A program made the position numbers and the translations under genes. A DNA stretch of 64,000 bases from Galbitalea sp036266835 (GTDB lineage Bacteria; Actinomycetota; Actinomycetes; Actinomycetales; Microbacteriaceae), in assembly GCA_036266835.1 (NCBI GenBank), contig DATAXD010000013.1, positions 56,007 to 120,006 on the forward strand, in the 5' to 3' direction. The notes beneath the pieces were generated by a model, which saw nothing but the letters and a program-made list of their open reading frames with translations, was not told the DNA's origin and ran no database searches. The stretch's first letter is position 1. Each line of letters begins with the position of its first letter. This document shows positions 25,541 to 34,581 of this stretch, one piece after another.

Positions 25541-25732
25541 ATGGCCGATCTGTCAGGCGTGCGGTTTCTCACGGTCGCGGAAGTCGCCGAAATGATGCGC
25601 GTATCCAACATGACCGTGTATCGCCTTGTGCATTCCGGCGAGCTGCCGGCGGTGCGCTTTGGGCGTTCGTTCCGAATCCCGGAGTCGGCGGTCGAAGCGG
25701 CCATCGAAACGCCCGACTCCCGCGTGGGGTAA
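25541..25732 (+). CDS. BldC-like / excisionase-type DNA-binding protein
   Basis: A 63-residue protein that is a single MerR-type winged helix: FLTVAEVAEMMRVSNMTVYR, then LVHSGELPAVRFGRSFRIPE. Of the excisionase family by annotation, it is a member of the BldC group found next to proC in actinobacteria and used as a developmental or housekeeping regulator in Streptomyces. AAGGGG lies before the ATG. It should not be taken as evidence of a phage. Confidence 0.9.
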   Translation: MADLSGVRFLTVAEVAEMMRVSNMTVYRLVHSGELPAVRFGRSFRIPESAVEAAIETPDSRVG

Positions 25733-25819
25733 AGTGCAGTGTTGGTTTAAAGCCAATTTGTGTCTTCCGCGGTTCTGAATGGACCGGTCGGTCCGCTCAC
25801 GTAATCAGCGAGGTAGTTC

Positions 25820-25918
25820 ATGGGTTCGGTAATCAAGAAGCGCCGCAAGCGCATGGCAAAGAAGAAGCACCGCAAGCTGCTGCGCAAGACGCGCCATCAG
25901 CGCCGCAACAAGAAGTAG
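25820..25918 (+). CDS. Small ribosomal protein bS22 (AURKAIP1/COX24 domain)
   Basis: A 32-residue, very basic protein beginning MGSVIKKRRKRMAKKKHRKL and ending in RRNKK. This is the actinobacterial bS22-type protein bound to the small subunit near the decoding site. It is too short for usual gene calling but is conserved in sequence and in place after proC and the MerR-like gene. Start ATG 25820; a strong terminator follows. Confidence 0.93.
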   Translation: MGSVIKKRRKRMAKKKHRKLLRKTRHQRRNKK

Positions 25919-25968
25919 TCGAGTCGGCTGCACCTGCGGGCACCTTCAACTGCAGCGCAAGAAGAACC

Positions 25969-26001
25969 GCGTCGGGCCTAAGCGCCCGGCGCTTCTTTTT
26001 T
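25969..26001 (+). terminator. Rho-independent terminator after the bS22 gene
   Basis: GCGTCGGGC pairs with GCCCGGCGC (one G-T pair) around a six-base loop, followed by TTCTTTTTT. It overlaps the last codons of the convergent HAD gene. Confidence 0.8.
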
Positions 26002-26832
26002 GGTCGGCACGGTTCTGGCGGGTGGAACGCTTGCCGGTCGAGCCTTGTCGGGCCGGATCTTCACAGGTCGTGATTTCGGCGCGCGGGAGGCCTTCGCGTC
26101 ACGTCGGACGCGTCGCCGCGCCTCCTTGATGCTCGCGCGCTTGAGCTGCAGGATCGGCCAACTCAGTTTCCTGGCGTGCTCGGCGAGGCGGGCATCCGGA
26201 TTCACGACCACGCGGTGACCGACCATCGTCAGCAGCGGGATGTCGTTTCGCGAGTCCGAGTACGCCCAGCAATCGGCCAGCTGCGCGCCGAGACGGATGA
26301 CCAGGTTGCGCGCCGCGATCGCCTTCGCGTCGCCGTGCAGGACTTCGCCCTCGAAGCCGCCCTCGAAGACTCCGTCCTCGGTCACGAATTCGGTTCCCAG
26401 CGCGCCGGTCAGGCCGAGACGCTCGGCGATTACGCTTCCGACGATGCGCGGGGTCGCGCTGATGAGCCAGACCTGGTGACCTTTGGACAGATGTTCCTTG
26501 GTCAGGCCAACGGTTTCGGGCCAGAGCCGGTTCTTGATGTCGCGGTCGAATACCTCGTTCGCCAGCTCCCGGAGCTCGACCTCGGTGTGCCCGCCGATGA
26601 TCTGGACGGCTCGATCTTTGATTGACCCGAGCTGCTTGAGATTCTCACCCACGAATAGGAACGTCGCCTGGTGCCAGGCGAACTTGATGATCTCGCGCGC
26701 CTTGATGATGTGCACGCGCCGCGCCGCCTTGGCCATGTGGTACATGCTCGCGCCTCGCAGCAGCGTGTTGTCTACGTCGAAGAAGGCGACGATGGGGGCA
26801 TCGGTTACCTGCTCAGGGGACGCGACTGCCAC
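25978..26832 (-). CDS. HAD-IB family phosphatase (SerB1/CicA-like)
   Basis: A 284-residue haloacid dehalogenase. FFDVDNTLLRGASM at about 17-30 gives the nucleophile Asp and acid Asp, LISATPR the second motif and YSDSRNDIPLLTMVG the metal-binding Asp pair. The last 50 residues are basic and proline-rich (KSRPVKIRPDKARPASVPP), an unusual tail for this family. In the mycobacterial order the equivalent is called serB1, but the substrate is not proven to be phosphoserine. Membrane-phospholipid head groups are another possible substrate. Confidence 0.88.
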   Translation of the reverse strand: MAVASPEQVTDAPIVAFFDVDNTLLRGASMYHMAKAARRVHIIKAREIIKFAWHQATFLFVGENLKQLGSIKDRAVQIIGGHTEVELRELANEVFDRDIKNRLWPETVGLTKEHLSKGHQVWLISATPRIVGSVIAERLGLTGALGTEFVTEDGVFEGGFEGEVLHGDAKAIAARNLVIRLGAQLADCWAYSDSRNDIPLLTMVGHRVVVNPDARLAEHARKLSWPILQLKRASIKEARRRVRRDAKASRAPKSRPVKIRPDKARPASVPPARTVPTKKEAPGA

Positions 26833-26887
26833 CCGAATAGTCTAGGCAGGCAACTCGGGCGCATCCGCTACCCCCGCCGCCTAGGCT

Positions 26888-27145
26888 GTGATCGTGCGCG
26901 CGACGGTAACTCTTGTCACGAAGCCGGGTTGTCATCTCTGCGATGAGGCCAGGCCAATAGTGCTCGAGGTTGTCGACTCGCTCGATGGTGCAGAGTTCGT
27001 CGAAAAATCGATCCTCGACGACACCGACTTGTACGAGCAGTTCGTCGAGGAGATCCCCGTTGTGCTCATCAACAATCGCGTCCACAACATCTGGCGAGTC
27101 GACGCCGACCGCCTTCGCGCCGCAATCCTGGAGGTAACCGCATGA
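26888..27145 (+). CDS. Glutaredoxin-like protein
   Basis: An 85-residue thioredoxin-fold protein with the redox motif CHLC in VTKPGCHLCDEARPI and the cis-proline in EEIPVVLINN. It corresponds to the small glutaredoxin-family gene next to the HAD gene in related actinobacteria. It probably reduces or transfers thiols, possibly with mycothiol; no direct evidence. GTG start; alternative GTG six bases on. Confidence 0.86.
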   Translation: MIVRATVTLVTKPGCHLCDEARPIVLEVVDSLDGAEFVEKSILDDTDLYEQFVEEIPVVLINNRVHNIWRVDADRLRAAILEVTA

Positions 27146-27441
27146 TCCGTCACGTTCTGACCTGGAAACTGGGCGCGGAAGAGGCCGCCCAGAAGAGTGC
27201 GGACTTCGCCGAGCTCGCTGCCGGTTTCGGAGGGCTGCCGCATCTCATTCCCGCCATCAAATCTCTCCACATCGGGCGCGACCTCGATGAGACGAGAGGC
27301 AATTGGGACGTCGCGCTGATCATCGACTTCGCGACGACCGGGGATCTCGACATTTACCAGCAGCATCCCGAGCACGCGAAAGTGAGGGATGTGGTGCGCC
27401 GCGTTACTACCGAGCGGACCTGCGTCGACTTCGAGCTGTAA
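27142..27441 (+). CDS. Dabb (stress-responsive alpha/beta barrel) domain protein
   Basis: A 99-residue ferredoxin-like dimeric barrel: MIRHVLTWKL at the start, LPHLIPAIKSLHIGRDLDE, then WDVALIIDFATTGDLDIYQQ and HAKVRDVVR, the typical Dabb pattern. ATG is in an ATGA overlap with the glutaredoxin gene, so the two are translated together. Function in bacteria is not well defined. Confidence 0.86.
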   Translation: MIRHVLTWKLGAEEAAQKSADFAELAAGFGGLPHLIPAIKSLHIGRDLDETRGNWDVALIIDFATTGDLDIYQQHPEHAKVRDVVRRVTTERTCVDFEL

Positions 27442-27470
27442 CTCGTCTACCCGGTTACTGCGCGATCCGG

Positions 27471-28781
27471 TTAAGGCGATAGCCGAGTCGGGCCGCGGAA
27501 CAGGTAGGTCGTCTCGCGGATGTTCGTGAGGTGCAGCAAGAGCATGAGCACGCGCGCGAGCCCCATCCCGAAACCGCCGTGCGGGGGAACCCCATAGCGG
27601 AAGAAGTCGAGGTAGAAGCCGAGCTCCTCCGGGTCGAGGCCCTTGTCGATCGCGTTCTGGGTGAGCACCTCGATGCGATGTTCGCGCTGGGCCCCGGTTG
27701 AGATTTCGACACCGTTGTAGATGAGGTCGTAGCTCTTGGTCAGCCCCGGGTCGTCGTCGTGACGCATGTGGTAAAACGGCCGGATGCTGGAGGCATAGTC
27801 GGTCAGGAACACGAAGTCGTGGCCATACGTCTCCTTCACGTATGCGGCGATCTGGCGCTCGCCCTCGGGATCCATGTCGTCGTCGGCGCGGGGCACGGTA
27901 TAGCCGCGCTTGGCGATGATTTCCTTTGCCTCGGCGAGCGGGATGCGGGGGAAGGGCGTCGTCGGGACCTCGACCTCGATCCCGAAGGCCGCCTCGATTT
28001 CGGCCCCGTGCTTGTCTTTGATGGCCTGGAATCCAGCTACGAGGAGTTCCTCGTGCAGCTTCATGACATCCTCGTGGCTGTCGATCCAGCTCACCTCGGA
28101 GTCGACGCTCGTGAACTCGGTCGCGTGGCGCGAGGTGAAACTGGGGTCGGCGCGGAACGCGGGTCCGACCTCGAAGATCTTGCCGAATCCGGCTGGCTGG
28201 GCCATCTGCTTGAAGAACTGCGGGCTCTGCGACAGGTACGCCTTGCCCTCGAAGTACTCGACCTCGAACAGCTCGGCCTTCGATTCACTCGCGCTCGCCA
28301 TCAGCTTTGGTGTGTGCAGCTCGATGAAATCGTGCTCAACCCAGTACGTGCGCAAGGCGTGTTCGAAGGTGGTCTGCACGCGGAAGATCAGGTTCGCTTC
28401 GGGCCGGCGCAGGTCGATGAAGCGCCAGTCCATCCGCTTGTCAACACCGGAGTCCTCGGCGATCGGCATCTCGGGGAGCGACCGGGTCACGATGTCGAGT
28501 GCGTCGACCTTCACCTCGATGCCACCGAGCTTGACGCGCTCGTCGTGCTTCAGTTCGCCTGCGACGGTTATGAAGTCACCAATCGTGAGCGACGAGATCG
28601 CGTCGGCAATGGCATCCGACTCGTCCGCTCGCGGATGCACCAGCTGCAGGGCGCCCGATTCGTCGCGGAGCACAACGAACTGCACCTTCTTCTGGTCGCG
28701 AATCGTGTCGACCCACCCCGACACCAGCACCGGCCCATCGTCGAGCTTGGCGAGTTGCTTGATCGGGGTGCGAGTAGTCAC
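27471..28781 (-). CDS. aspS: Aspartyl-tRNA synthetase, archaeal-type (probably nondiscriminating)
   Basis: A 436-residue class II synthetase. It has an OB-fold anticodon domain (VLVSGWVDTIRDQKKVQFVV) followed by motif 1 near RVQTTFEHALRTYW, motif 2 FEVGPAFRADPSFTSRHATE and motif 3 GGFGMGLARVLMLLL. The large GAD insertion of bacterial AspRS is absent, so it is of the archaeal/eukaryotic type. Enzymes of this type often charge tRNA-Asn too, in which case a GatCAB amidotransferase is needed. GTG 28781 is chosen since TTRTPIKQL begins the OB domain; an earlier ATG exists. Confidence 0.93.
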   Translation of the reverse strand: MTTRTPIKQLAKLDDGPVLVSGWVDTIRDQKKVQFVVLRDESGALQLVHPRADESDAIADAISSLTIGDFITVAGELKHDERVKLGGIEVKVDALDIVTRSLPEMPIAEDSGVDKRMDWRFIDLRRPEANLIFRVQTTFEHALRTYWVEHDFIELHTPKLMASASESKAELFEVEYFEGKAYLSQSPQFFKQMAQPAGFGKIFEVGPAFRADPSFTSRHATEFTSVDSEVSWIDSHEDVMKLHEELLVAGFQAIKDKHGAEIEAAFGIEVEVPTTPFPRIPLAEAKEIIAKRGYTVPRADDDMDPEGERQIAAYVKETYGHDFVFLTDYASSIRPFYHMRHDDDPGLTKSYDLIYNGVEISTGAQREHRIEVLTQNAIDKGLDPEELGFYLDFFRYGVPPHGGFGMGLARVLMLLLHLTNIRETTYLFRGPTRLSP

Positions 28782-28825
28782 GGTCGCTAAGTTTACCGAC
28801 AGGCTCGCGCGCATAAACTCGTGGG

Positions 28826-29470
28826 GTGACCGCTGACCTCATCCACCTCGTGCGTCACGGTGAGGTCCATAACCCCGACCACGTCCTCTACGGCCGGCTT
28901 CCCGGCTTCGGGCTCAGCGCGCTGGGCAAACGGATGGCCAAGGCAGCGGCGGACTCGAAGGTCGGCCATCCGATCTCCCGGCTGTACGCGAGCCCGCTGC
29001 AGCGCACCCAGGAGTCGGCCGCGCCCTGGGTCTCGGACTTCGGGTTGCCGATCATCACGGACGAACGGCTCATCGAGCCGTGGAACGACTTCGAAGGTAC
29101 CCCGGGATTCGGTGCAAGAGCGCTGCGCGACCCGCATCTCTGGCCGAAGCTGCGCAATCCGTTCAAGCCCAGCTGGGGCGAGCCATACACGCAGATCGTG
29201 GCTCGGATGATGGCCGCGATCGAGGATGCCTGGAACGCGACCGACTCCGGCGAGGTCGCACTCGTGAGCCACCAGCTGCCGATCTGGATGGTGCATCGGC
29301 ACCTCTCCGGCGAGCGGCTGTTCCACGATCCGCGTCGGAGGCGATGCGCGCTGTCATCGATCACCACGCTCGTTCGCGACGCTTCGACGGGCAGCGGATT
29401 TGTCGAGGTCGACTATCAGGATCCTGCGGCAGCATTGCAGTCATCCGCCATCGACCTGGGAGCCGTGTGA
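28826..29470 (+). CDS. Histidine phosphatase (phosphoglycerate mutase-like)
   Basis: A 214-residue histidine phosphatase with the RHG motif in IHLVRHGEV and the second-histidine motif in VALVSHQLPI. It is the first gene of the cytochrome c maturation operon, as in mycobacteria, where its role is unknown. The stop overlaps the next start (GTGA). Confidence 0.88.
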   Translation: MTADLIHLVRHGEVHNPDHVLYGRLPGFGLSALGKRMAKAAADSKVGHPISRLYASPLQRTQESAAPWVSDFGLPIITDERLIEPWNDFEGTPGFGARALRDPHLWPKLRNPFKPSWGEPYTQIVARMMAAIEDAWNATDSGEVALVSHQLPIWMVHRHLSGERLFHDPRRRRCALSSITTLVRDASTGSGFVEVDYQDPAAALQSSAIDLGAV

Positions 29471-30057
29471 TTCACCGAAGACTGCTCGCCACGACCGTCG
29501 TCGCCGTGATCGCGGTCGGCGCGCTCGCCGGATGCACCGAGGACCCGTCGATCGCGAGCGACGGCACCAACACCGGCTATGTCTCGGGCGCGGGCGCGTA
29601 CAAGGAGATCCCGCCCGCCCAACGCAAGTCACCACTGGCCTTTACCGCGAAGCTGGATACCGGAGGAGCGGTGTCGAGCAAGCAGTTCCTTGGCAATGTA
29701 CAGGTGCTCAACTTCTGGTACGCGGCTTGCGGCCCCTGCCGCGTCGAGGCGCCACGTCTCGAGAAGGTCTTCAAGCACTACGACGGCAAGGTCGAGTTTC
29801 TGGGGGTCGACACCTACGATCAGGCGGCCACGGCGCTGACCTTCGAGCAGACCCACAAAGTCACCTATCCGTCGGTGATCGACACGAACAACGCGACGGT
29901 CCAGTACGCGTATTCGGCGTTCATCCCGCCGGACTCGGTGCCGGTCACTCTCGTGATCGACCGACACGGCCGGGTGGCCGCGCGGATCACGGGTGAGGTC
30001 GAGGAGGCGTCGATCCTGGAGTCGCTGGTGGATCGCGTGATCGCCGAGGGACAGTAG
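29467..30057 (+). CDS. resA: ResA/TlpA-like thioredoxin lipoprotein
   Basis: A 196-residue extracytoplasmic thiol-disulfide protein. Residues 6-23 are a lipoprotein signal with LAGC at 20-23 as the lipobox. The thioredoxin fold has CGPC at 88-91 in NFWYAACGPC and a later cis-proline in SVPVTLVID. It keeps apocytochrome c cysteines reduced for heme attachment, using electrons from CcdA encoded next. The GTG at 29467 overlaps the phosphatase stop. Confidence 0.92.
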   Translation: MIHRRLLATTVVAVIAVGALAGCTEDPSIASDGTNTGYVSGAGAYKEIPPAQRKSPLAFTAKLDTGGAVSSKQFLGNVQVLNFWYAACGPCRVEAPRLEKVFKHYDGKVEFLGVDTYDQAATALTFEQTHKVTYPSVIDTNNATVQYAYSAFIPPDSVPVTLVIDRHGRVAARITGEVEEASILESLVDRVIAEGQ

Positions 30058-30059
30058 GC

Positions 30060-30803
30060 GTGGGCTCGATCAGCACGATCATCGGAAGCGGCAACCTCTT
30101 GCTCGCGCTGGCCATCGCGATTGCGGCGGGGGCAGTCGCGTTCCTATCGCCCTGCGTGCTGCCCCTTGTTCCCGGGTACCTCGGTTACATCGGAGGGTTC
30201 ACCTCCGAATCGGACCGGCCGCATCGAAGCAGGCTCCTGCTCGGTGTGGTGCTGTTCGTGCTCGGCTTCACCGTCGTATTCGTGGCCTACAACTGGATCC
30301 TCGGCGGCGCAGCCTTCCTGGTGAAAGCGCAGCTCGATGTCATCACCCGGATCGCTGGCGTGCTGGTGATTCTCATGGGGCTGGTTTTCATCGGCCAGTT
30401 CTCGTTCCTGCAGCGCACGATCAAGCCGGGCTGGACGGCGACAACGGGATTAGCGGGCGCGCCGCTGCTCGGACTGGTTTTCGGGCTCGGCTGGACACCC
30501 TGCATCGGCCCGACGCTCGCCGCCGTGCTCGCGATCACGATCAATGGAGGTAGTCCGTGGCGTGGCGCGATTCTCGGCCTCGCATTTTCGCTCGGCCTCG
30601 GCATCCCGTTTCTTCTGGTCGCTCTCGGTCTGAACTGGGTGACCGGGTCGCTGGCGTTCCTGAAACGCCACATCCGCGTCGTGAACATCGTCGGCGGCGC
30701 GCTGCTCGTCGTGATCGGCGTGCTGATGGTGTCCGGTGTGTGGCAGCTTCTGATGTCCGAACTCGGAGCGGCGGTGAACAGTGGCTTCGAACCGGTCATC
30801 TGA
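30060..30803 (+). CDS. ccdA: Cytochrome c biogenesis protein CcdA
   Basis: A 247-residue membrane protein with about six membrane segments, e.g. LLALAIAIAAGAVAFLSPCV (first cysteine) and LGLVFGLGWTPCIGPTLAAV (second cysteine), the pair that passes electrons from cytoplasmic thioredoxin across the membrane. It lies two bases after resA, and its end overlaps resB by 23 bases, a larger overlap than the other junctions of the operon. Confidence 0.95.
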   Translation: MGSISTIIGSGNLLLALAIAIAAGAVAFLSPCVLPLVPGYLGYIGGFTSESDRPHRSRLLLGVVLFVLGFTVVFVAYNWILGGAAFLVKAQLDVITRIAGVLVILMGLVFIGQFSFLQRTIKPGWTATTGLAGAPLLGLVFGLGWTPCIGPTLAAVLAITINGGSPWRGAILGLAFSLGLGIPFLLVALGLNWVTGSLAFLKRHIRVVNIVGGALLVVIGVLMVSGVWQLLMSELGAAVNSGFEPVI

Positions 30804-32448
30804 ACCACCGCAGCGCGCGGGCGGCATCGAGCCGCAAAAAACGGATCCGCAACGCCCATCCGACCACTTCGATTCCCCGGAATCGGATGTTTCGCAGCCG
30901 CGTCTCGGAGTCGTCGGCTACCTGCGCTTCGCCTGGCGCCAGCTCACCAGCATGCGCACGGCTCTATTCCTACTTTTGCTGGTCGCATTCGCGGCGGTGC
31001 CCGGCTCGCTCGTTCCGCAGCAGACTTCCGACCCGAACGGAGTGATCCAGTACAAGGCCGATAATCCCGGCTGGTCGAAGGTGCTCGACTTCCTCGGCGT
31101 CTTCAATACGTATTCTTCGGTGTGGTTCTCGGCGATCTACATCCTGTTGTTTATCTCGCTCGTCGGCTGCATCATCCCGCGCACGATGCACCACGTTGCG
31201 GCGCTGCGCGCGCAGCCGCCGAAGACGCCGGCTCGGCTTGACCGGCTCGCCGGTTTTCTGCAGACCGAGCCGGTCGCCGCGAGTGCCGAGAGCGTGGACG
31301 AAGGCATCGTGGCCGCGCGTCAGCTACTTCGCCAGGGCCGTTATCGAACGCGAGTTGTCGACGGCGACTCGGTCAGCGCCGAGCGCGGCTACCTGCGAGA
31401 GACCGGCAACCTCGTTTTCCACGTCGCCCTGGTCGGCATCCTGATCGCCGTCGGCATCGGCGGTGGATTCATCTGGACCGGGCAGAAGGTCGTGCCCGTC
31501 GGCCAGTCGTTTGCAAACACGCTCAGCGACTACGACTCGATCAGCCCTGGTCGCTGGTTCGATCCGGACGGGCTAAGCCCGTACCGGCTGACTCTCACGA
31601 AGTTCGTCGCGAAATACGACACCTCGAGCGATGCTTCGCTCGGGGATCCGCTCGACTACACGGCGTACGTGCGCACCCAGGTTCCCGGGCAGAAGCCGAA
31701 GAACCAGACGATCAAGGTGAACTCGCCGCTGCGCCTCGGCGACACCGACATCTACCTGCTTAGCAACGGCTACGCTCCCGTGGTCACCGTGCGCGATCCC
31801 GCCGGCAAGGTCGTCTTCTCGGGCCCGGTGCCGTTCCTGCCGACTGACACCAACCTGACGAGTGACGGCGTGATCAAGGTTCCGGATGGGCTCGCCAAAC
31901 AGGTCGGGCTGCTTGGCTTCTTCTACCCGACCGAGTGCGGCACCGGATTCTGTGGCGCGGCGCCGAGCTCGGTGAATCCGTCACTGGTCAATCCGGTGCT
32001 CACTCTGTCGGTCTACACGGGTGATCTCGGACTCAACTCCGGGAAGCCGGTCAACGCCTACTCGCTGGACACCGACAAGCTCACCAAGCTCGACGGGCAG
32101 GGCACCGGCAAGGCCGGACTGTCGATGACGCCCGGCAAGACGGCGAAGCTGCCCGACGGGCTTGGCACGATAAAATTCGACAAGGTCGTGCACTACGCGG
32201 GCCTCGACATCCACCACGACCCGACCCAGCTGTGGGTGCTGACGTTCGCGATTCTCGTCTTCCTCGGCCTGGTGACGGGGCTCTTCATTCCACGTCGTCG
32301 GGTATGGATCAAAGCCGTGCGAAAGGGCGGATCGGTGCACTACGAATACGCCGGGCTGGCTCGCGGCGAAGACTCTCGCCTCGACGACGCCGTGGCCGAC
32401 CTAGCGCGGAGGCATTCCCAGCTTCTCGGGCTTAGCATGAAGCCGTGA
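30781..32448 (+). CDS. resB: Cytochrome c biogenesis protein ResB
   Basis: A 555-residue System II heme-ligation protein. Membrane segments are around residues 60-75 (TALFLLLLVAFAAVPGSLVP), 115-135 (FSAIYILLFISLVGCIIP), 210-230 (LVFHVALVGILIAVGIGGGF) and 480-500 (LTFAILVFLGLVTGLFIP), with a large extracytoplasmic region between the third and fourth. It forms the heme export and attachment complex with CcsB. About 45 N-terminal residues before the first segment are polar and Pro-rich. Confidence 0.95.
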   Translation: MASNRSSEPPQRAGGIEPQKTDPQRPSDHFDSPESDVSQPRLGVVGYLRFAWRQLTSMRTALFLLLLVAFAAVPGSLVPQQTSDPNGVIQYKADNPGWSKVLDFLGVFNTYSSVWFSAIYILLFISLVGCIIPRTMHHVAALRAQPPKTPARLDRLAGFLQTEPVAASAESVDEGIVAARQLLRQGRYRTRVVDGDSVSAERGYLRETGNLVFHVALVGILIAVGIGGGFIWTGQKVVPVGQSFANTLSDYDSISPGRWFDPDGLSPYRLTLTKFVAKYDTSSDASLGDPLDYTAYVRTQVPGQKPKNQTIKVNSPLRLGDTDIYLLSNGYAPVVTVRDPAGKVVFSGPVPFLPTDTNLTSDGVIKVPDGLAKQVGLLGFFYPTECGTGFCGAAPSSVNPSLVNPVLTLSVYTGDLGLNSGKPVNAYSLDTDKLTKLDGQGTGKAGLSMTPGKTAKLPDGLGTIKFDKVVHYAGLDIHHDPTQLWVLTFAILVFLGLVTGLFIPRRRVWIKAVRKGGSVHYEYAGLARGEDSRLDDAVADLARRHSQLLGLSMKP

Positions 32449-33449
32449 TCGAAGTGCATGAAGCAATCAGCCAGACCACGCTCGTAACGGACAGCCTCGT
32501 GGCCATCTACTCGGCCATGTTCGTCTACGCGCTCGCCTTCATCTTCTTCACCTACGACCTGGCCCGGCGGATGTCCGACTCCAAGCAGCTCTCCGCGCCG
32601 CCCGCCGCTGCTCTCGTCGCCACGAACGGCGCCGGATCGGCAGCCAGGTCCAGCACAACTACACTTCTCGATCGCCCACCGGCACCGCCCGAGCAAACAA
32701 TCACTCCACGACGTTCCGTACCGGCACGGCTCGGCATGATTTTCACGATCATGGCGTGGATCCTCCACGTCGGCGGGACCGTTCTGCGAGGTGTCGCCGC
32801 CGGTCGCGTGCCGTGGGCCAACATGTTCGAGTTCACGCTGACCGCGACGGCGATCATCATCGGCGTCTTCCTGATCACGCAGTTCTGGCAGGACCTTCGA
32901 TTCCTGGGTGCGTACGTTACCGGCTTCGTCCTTGTCGCCCTCGGCGTTGCGACCACCAACTTTTATGTGGATGTCGTGCCGCTGCCACCCGCGCTCCAGT
33001 CCTACTGGTTGGTCATCCACGTCTTCATGGCGTCCCTCGCCATCGGGTTCTACGGTCTTGGCGCCGCGCTCTCGGTCATCCAACTCGTCCACGCCCGCCG
33101 TGAGTCCAAGGGGCTTCGACTCATTCCCGGCGTTCCCAGCGCCGAGCGACTCGAATCCCTCGCCTACCGTCTCATCGTCGTCGGCTTCGTGTTCTGGACC
33201 TTCACCCTCATCGCCGGATCGATCTGGGCCGAACACGCCTGGGGTCGCTATTGGGGCTGGGACACCAAAGAGGTCTGGACCTTCATCGTCTGGGTCATCT
33301 ACGCCGGATACATCCACGCTCGCGCGACTCGCGGATGGCGAGGGTCACGGTCAGCCACGCTCGCACTGGTCGGCTTCTCCGCGGTGATCTTCAACTTCAC
33401 AATCGTCAACCTCTACTTCCACGGACTGCACAGCTACTCCGGCCTGTAA
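32445..33449 (+). CDS. ccsB: Cytochrome c biogenesis protein CcsB/ResC
   Basis: A 334-residue CcsA-family membrane protein. The heme-binding tryptophan-rich motif is WGRYWGWDTKEVWTFIVW near residue 270, and conserved histidines are in WILHVGGT, WLVIHVF and FHGLHSY. It starts in a GTGA overlap with resB. The presence of the complete operon implies cytochromes c in the respiratory chain, which would take electrons from menaquinol. Confidence 0.95.
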   Translation: MIEVHEAISQTTLVTDSLVAIYSAMFVYALAFIFFTYDLARRMSDSKQLSAPPAAALVATNGAGSAARSSTTTLLDRPPAPPEQTITPRRSVPARLGMIFTIMAWILHVGGTVLRGVAAGRVPWANMFEFTLTATAIIIGVFLITQFWQDLRFLGAYVTGFVLVALGVATTNFYVDVVPLPPALQSYWLVIHVFMASLAIGFYGLGAALSVIQLVHARRESKGLRLIPGVPSAERLESLAYRLIVVGFVFWTFTLIAGSIWAEHAWGRYWGWDTKEVWTFIVWVIYAGYIHARATRGWRGSRSATLALVGFSAVIFNFTIVNLYFHGLHSYSGL

Positions 33450-33513
33450 CGCGCCCGTTCTACTGATCCGTTCGTGTTGTTGTAGCTGACACCGTCGCAG
33501 CCGCAGTCGCGAG

Positions 33514-34503
33514 CTAATTCGGCAGAAGGGCGTGGGTGCGTTTTAGACGATCCATCCACCAGGTGGTGCGAGCTGGGCTCGCCGCGTATTGGGTGAGGAG
33601 GGACTCTTCTACTTCTATGCGACGGACGTCGATTTGGCCGTCGGTGGGTAGGAGGGGAGTGGATGTGACGTCCGCGGCCAACAGGGCGGCCGTGCCGAGG
33701 CCGCTGTCGAAGGTGGGGCCGCCCGGGATGGACGCGGCGAGGTAGGCGCCCATCGAGAGGCCAACGGAGGTATCGAGGGCGCTCGATACGACGACCGGCA
33801 GCTTGGCCTTGCGAATGACTCGGAGGGCTGAGGCGATTCCGCCGAGCGGTTGGGCCTTGATCACGAGGATGTCAGCAGCCTTAGCGCGCGCGACCGCGAT
33901 CGGATCCGCCGCTTTGCGCACGCTCTCGTCCGCGGCGATTGGTATTCCCATGTACTTCACCCGCCGTCGGATCTGCTCGAGTTCGTCCACGGTTGCGCAC
34001 GGCTGCTCGACGTACTCGAGGTCGTGTTCCGCGAGAGCGTGAATGGCATGTTCTGCTTCGTCGACGTTCCAGCTGCCGTTCGCATCGACACGGATGCGGC
34101 CGTCCGGCCCCAGATATTCGCGCGCCCGCGCGACGCGGGCGACGTCATCCGCGATCGACTGGCCGGCTTCCGCGACCTTTACCTTGACGGTGCGGCACCC
34201 GGGGAACCGGTCGAGCACGGCACCGACTTCCTGCGGCGATACGGCGGGCAGTGTTGCATTGACTCGTATTCGAGCGGGGGCGTCTTTCGGAAGTGCCACA
34301 TCGCTCCAGCCGAAATCGATCGCGGCGGCGAGCCACGCGGCGGCTTCGGCATCCTCGTACTCCACAAAGGGCGAAAACTCGGTCCAGCCGAACGGGCCCT
34401 TCAGCAGCATCGCTTCGCGAACATCTATGCCGCGAAAACGGTTGGCGAGCGGAAGCGCGACTACCCGAGCCGATTCGAGCAGTTCCTCAAGCGCGACCGT
34501 CAT
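33514..34503 (-). CDS. menC: o-Succinylbenzoate synthase
   Basis: A 329-residue enolase-superfamily enzyme that dehydrates SHCHC to o-succinylbenzoate. CRTVKVKVAE contains the KxK catalytic lysine, RIRVDANGSWN, IAADESVRK hold metal ligands, and DILVIKAQPLGG carries the second catalytic lysine. The ATG 34503 is chosen since upstream residues are not conserved in family. It runs opposite to the other early men genes here and has no gene between it and 34582. Confidence 0.92.
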   Translation of the reverse strand: MTVALEELLESARVVALPLANRFRGIDVREAMLLKGPFGWTEFSPFVEYEDAEAAAWLAAAIDFGWSDVALPKDAPARIRVNATLPAVSPQEVGAVLDRFPGCRTVKVKVAEAGQSIADDVARVARAREYLGPDGRIRVDANGSWNVDEAEHAIHALAEHDLEYVEQPCATVDELEQIRRRVKYMGIPIAADESVRKAADPIAVARAKAADILVIKAQPLGGIASALRVIRKAKLPVVVSSALDTSVGLSMGAYLAASIPGGPTFDSGLGTAALLAADVTSTPLLPTDGQIDVRRIEVEESLLTQYAASPARTTWWMDRLKRTHALLPN

Positions 34504-34581
34504 CTGCCCAGTCTGGCAGCGAGGCGCGGCAGTTTGACAGTCTCGTGGGGCAAGCTGGACGCAATGAGCTGAGAGGCGCAT

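Noticed and set aside
25541..25732. The excisionase-like gene as a mark of a prophage
   Set aside because: It is the BldC-type core gene located beside proC and the bS22 gene in many actinobacteria, and no integrase or phage gene is near.
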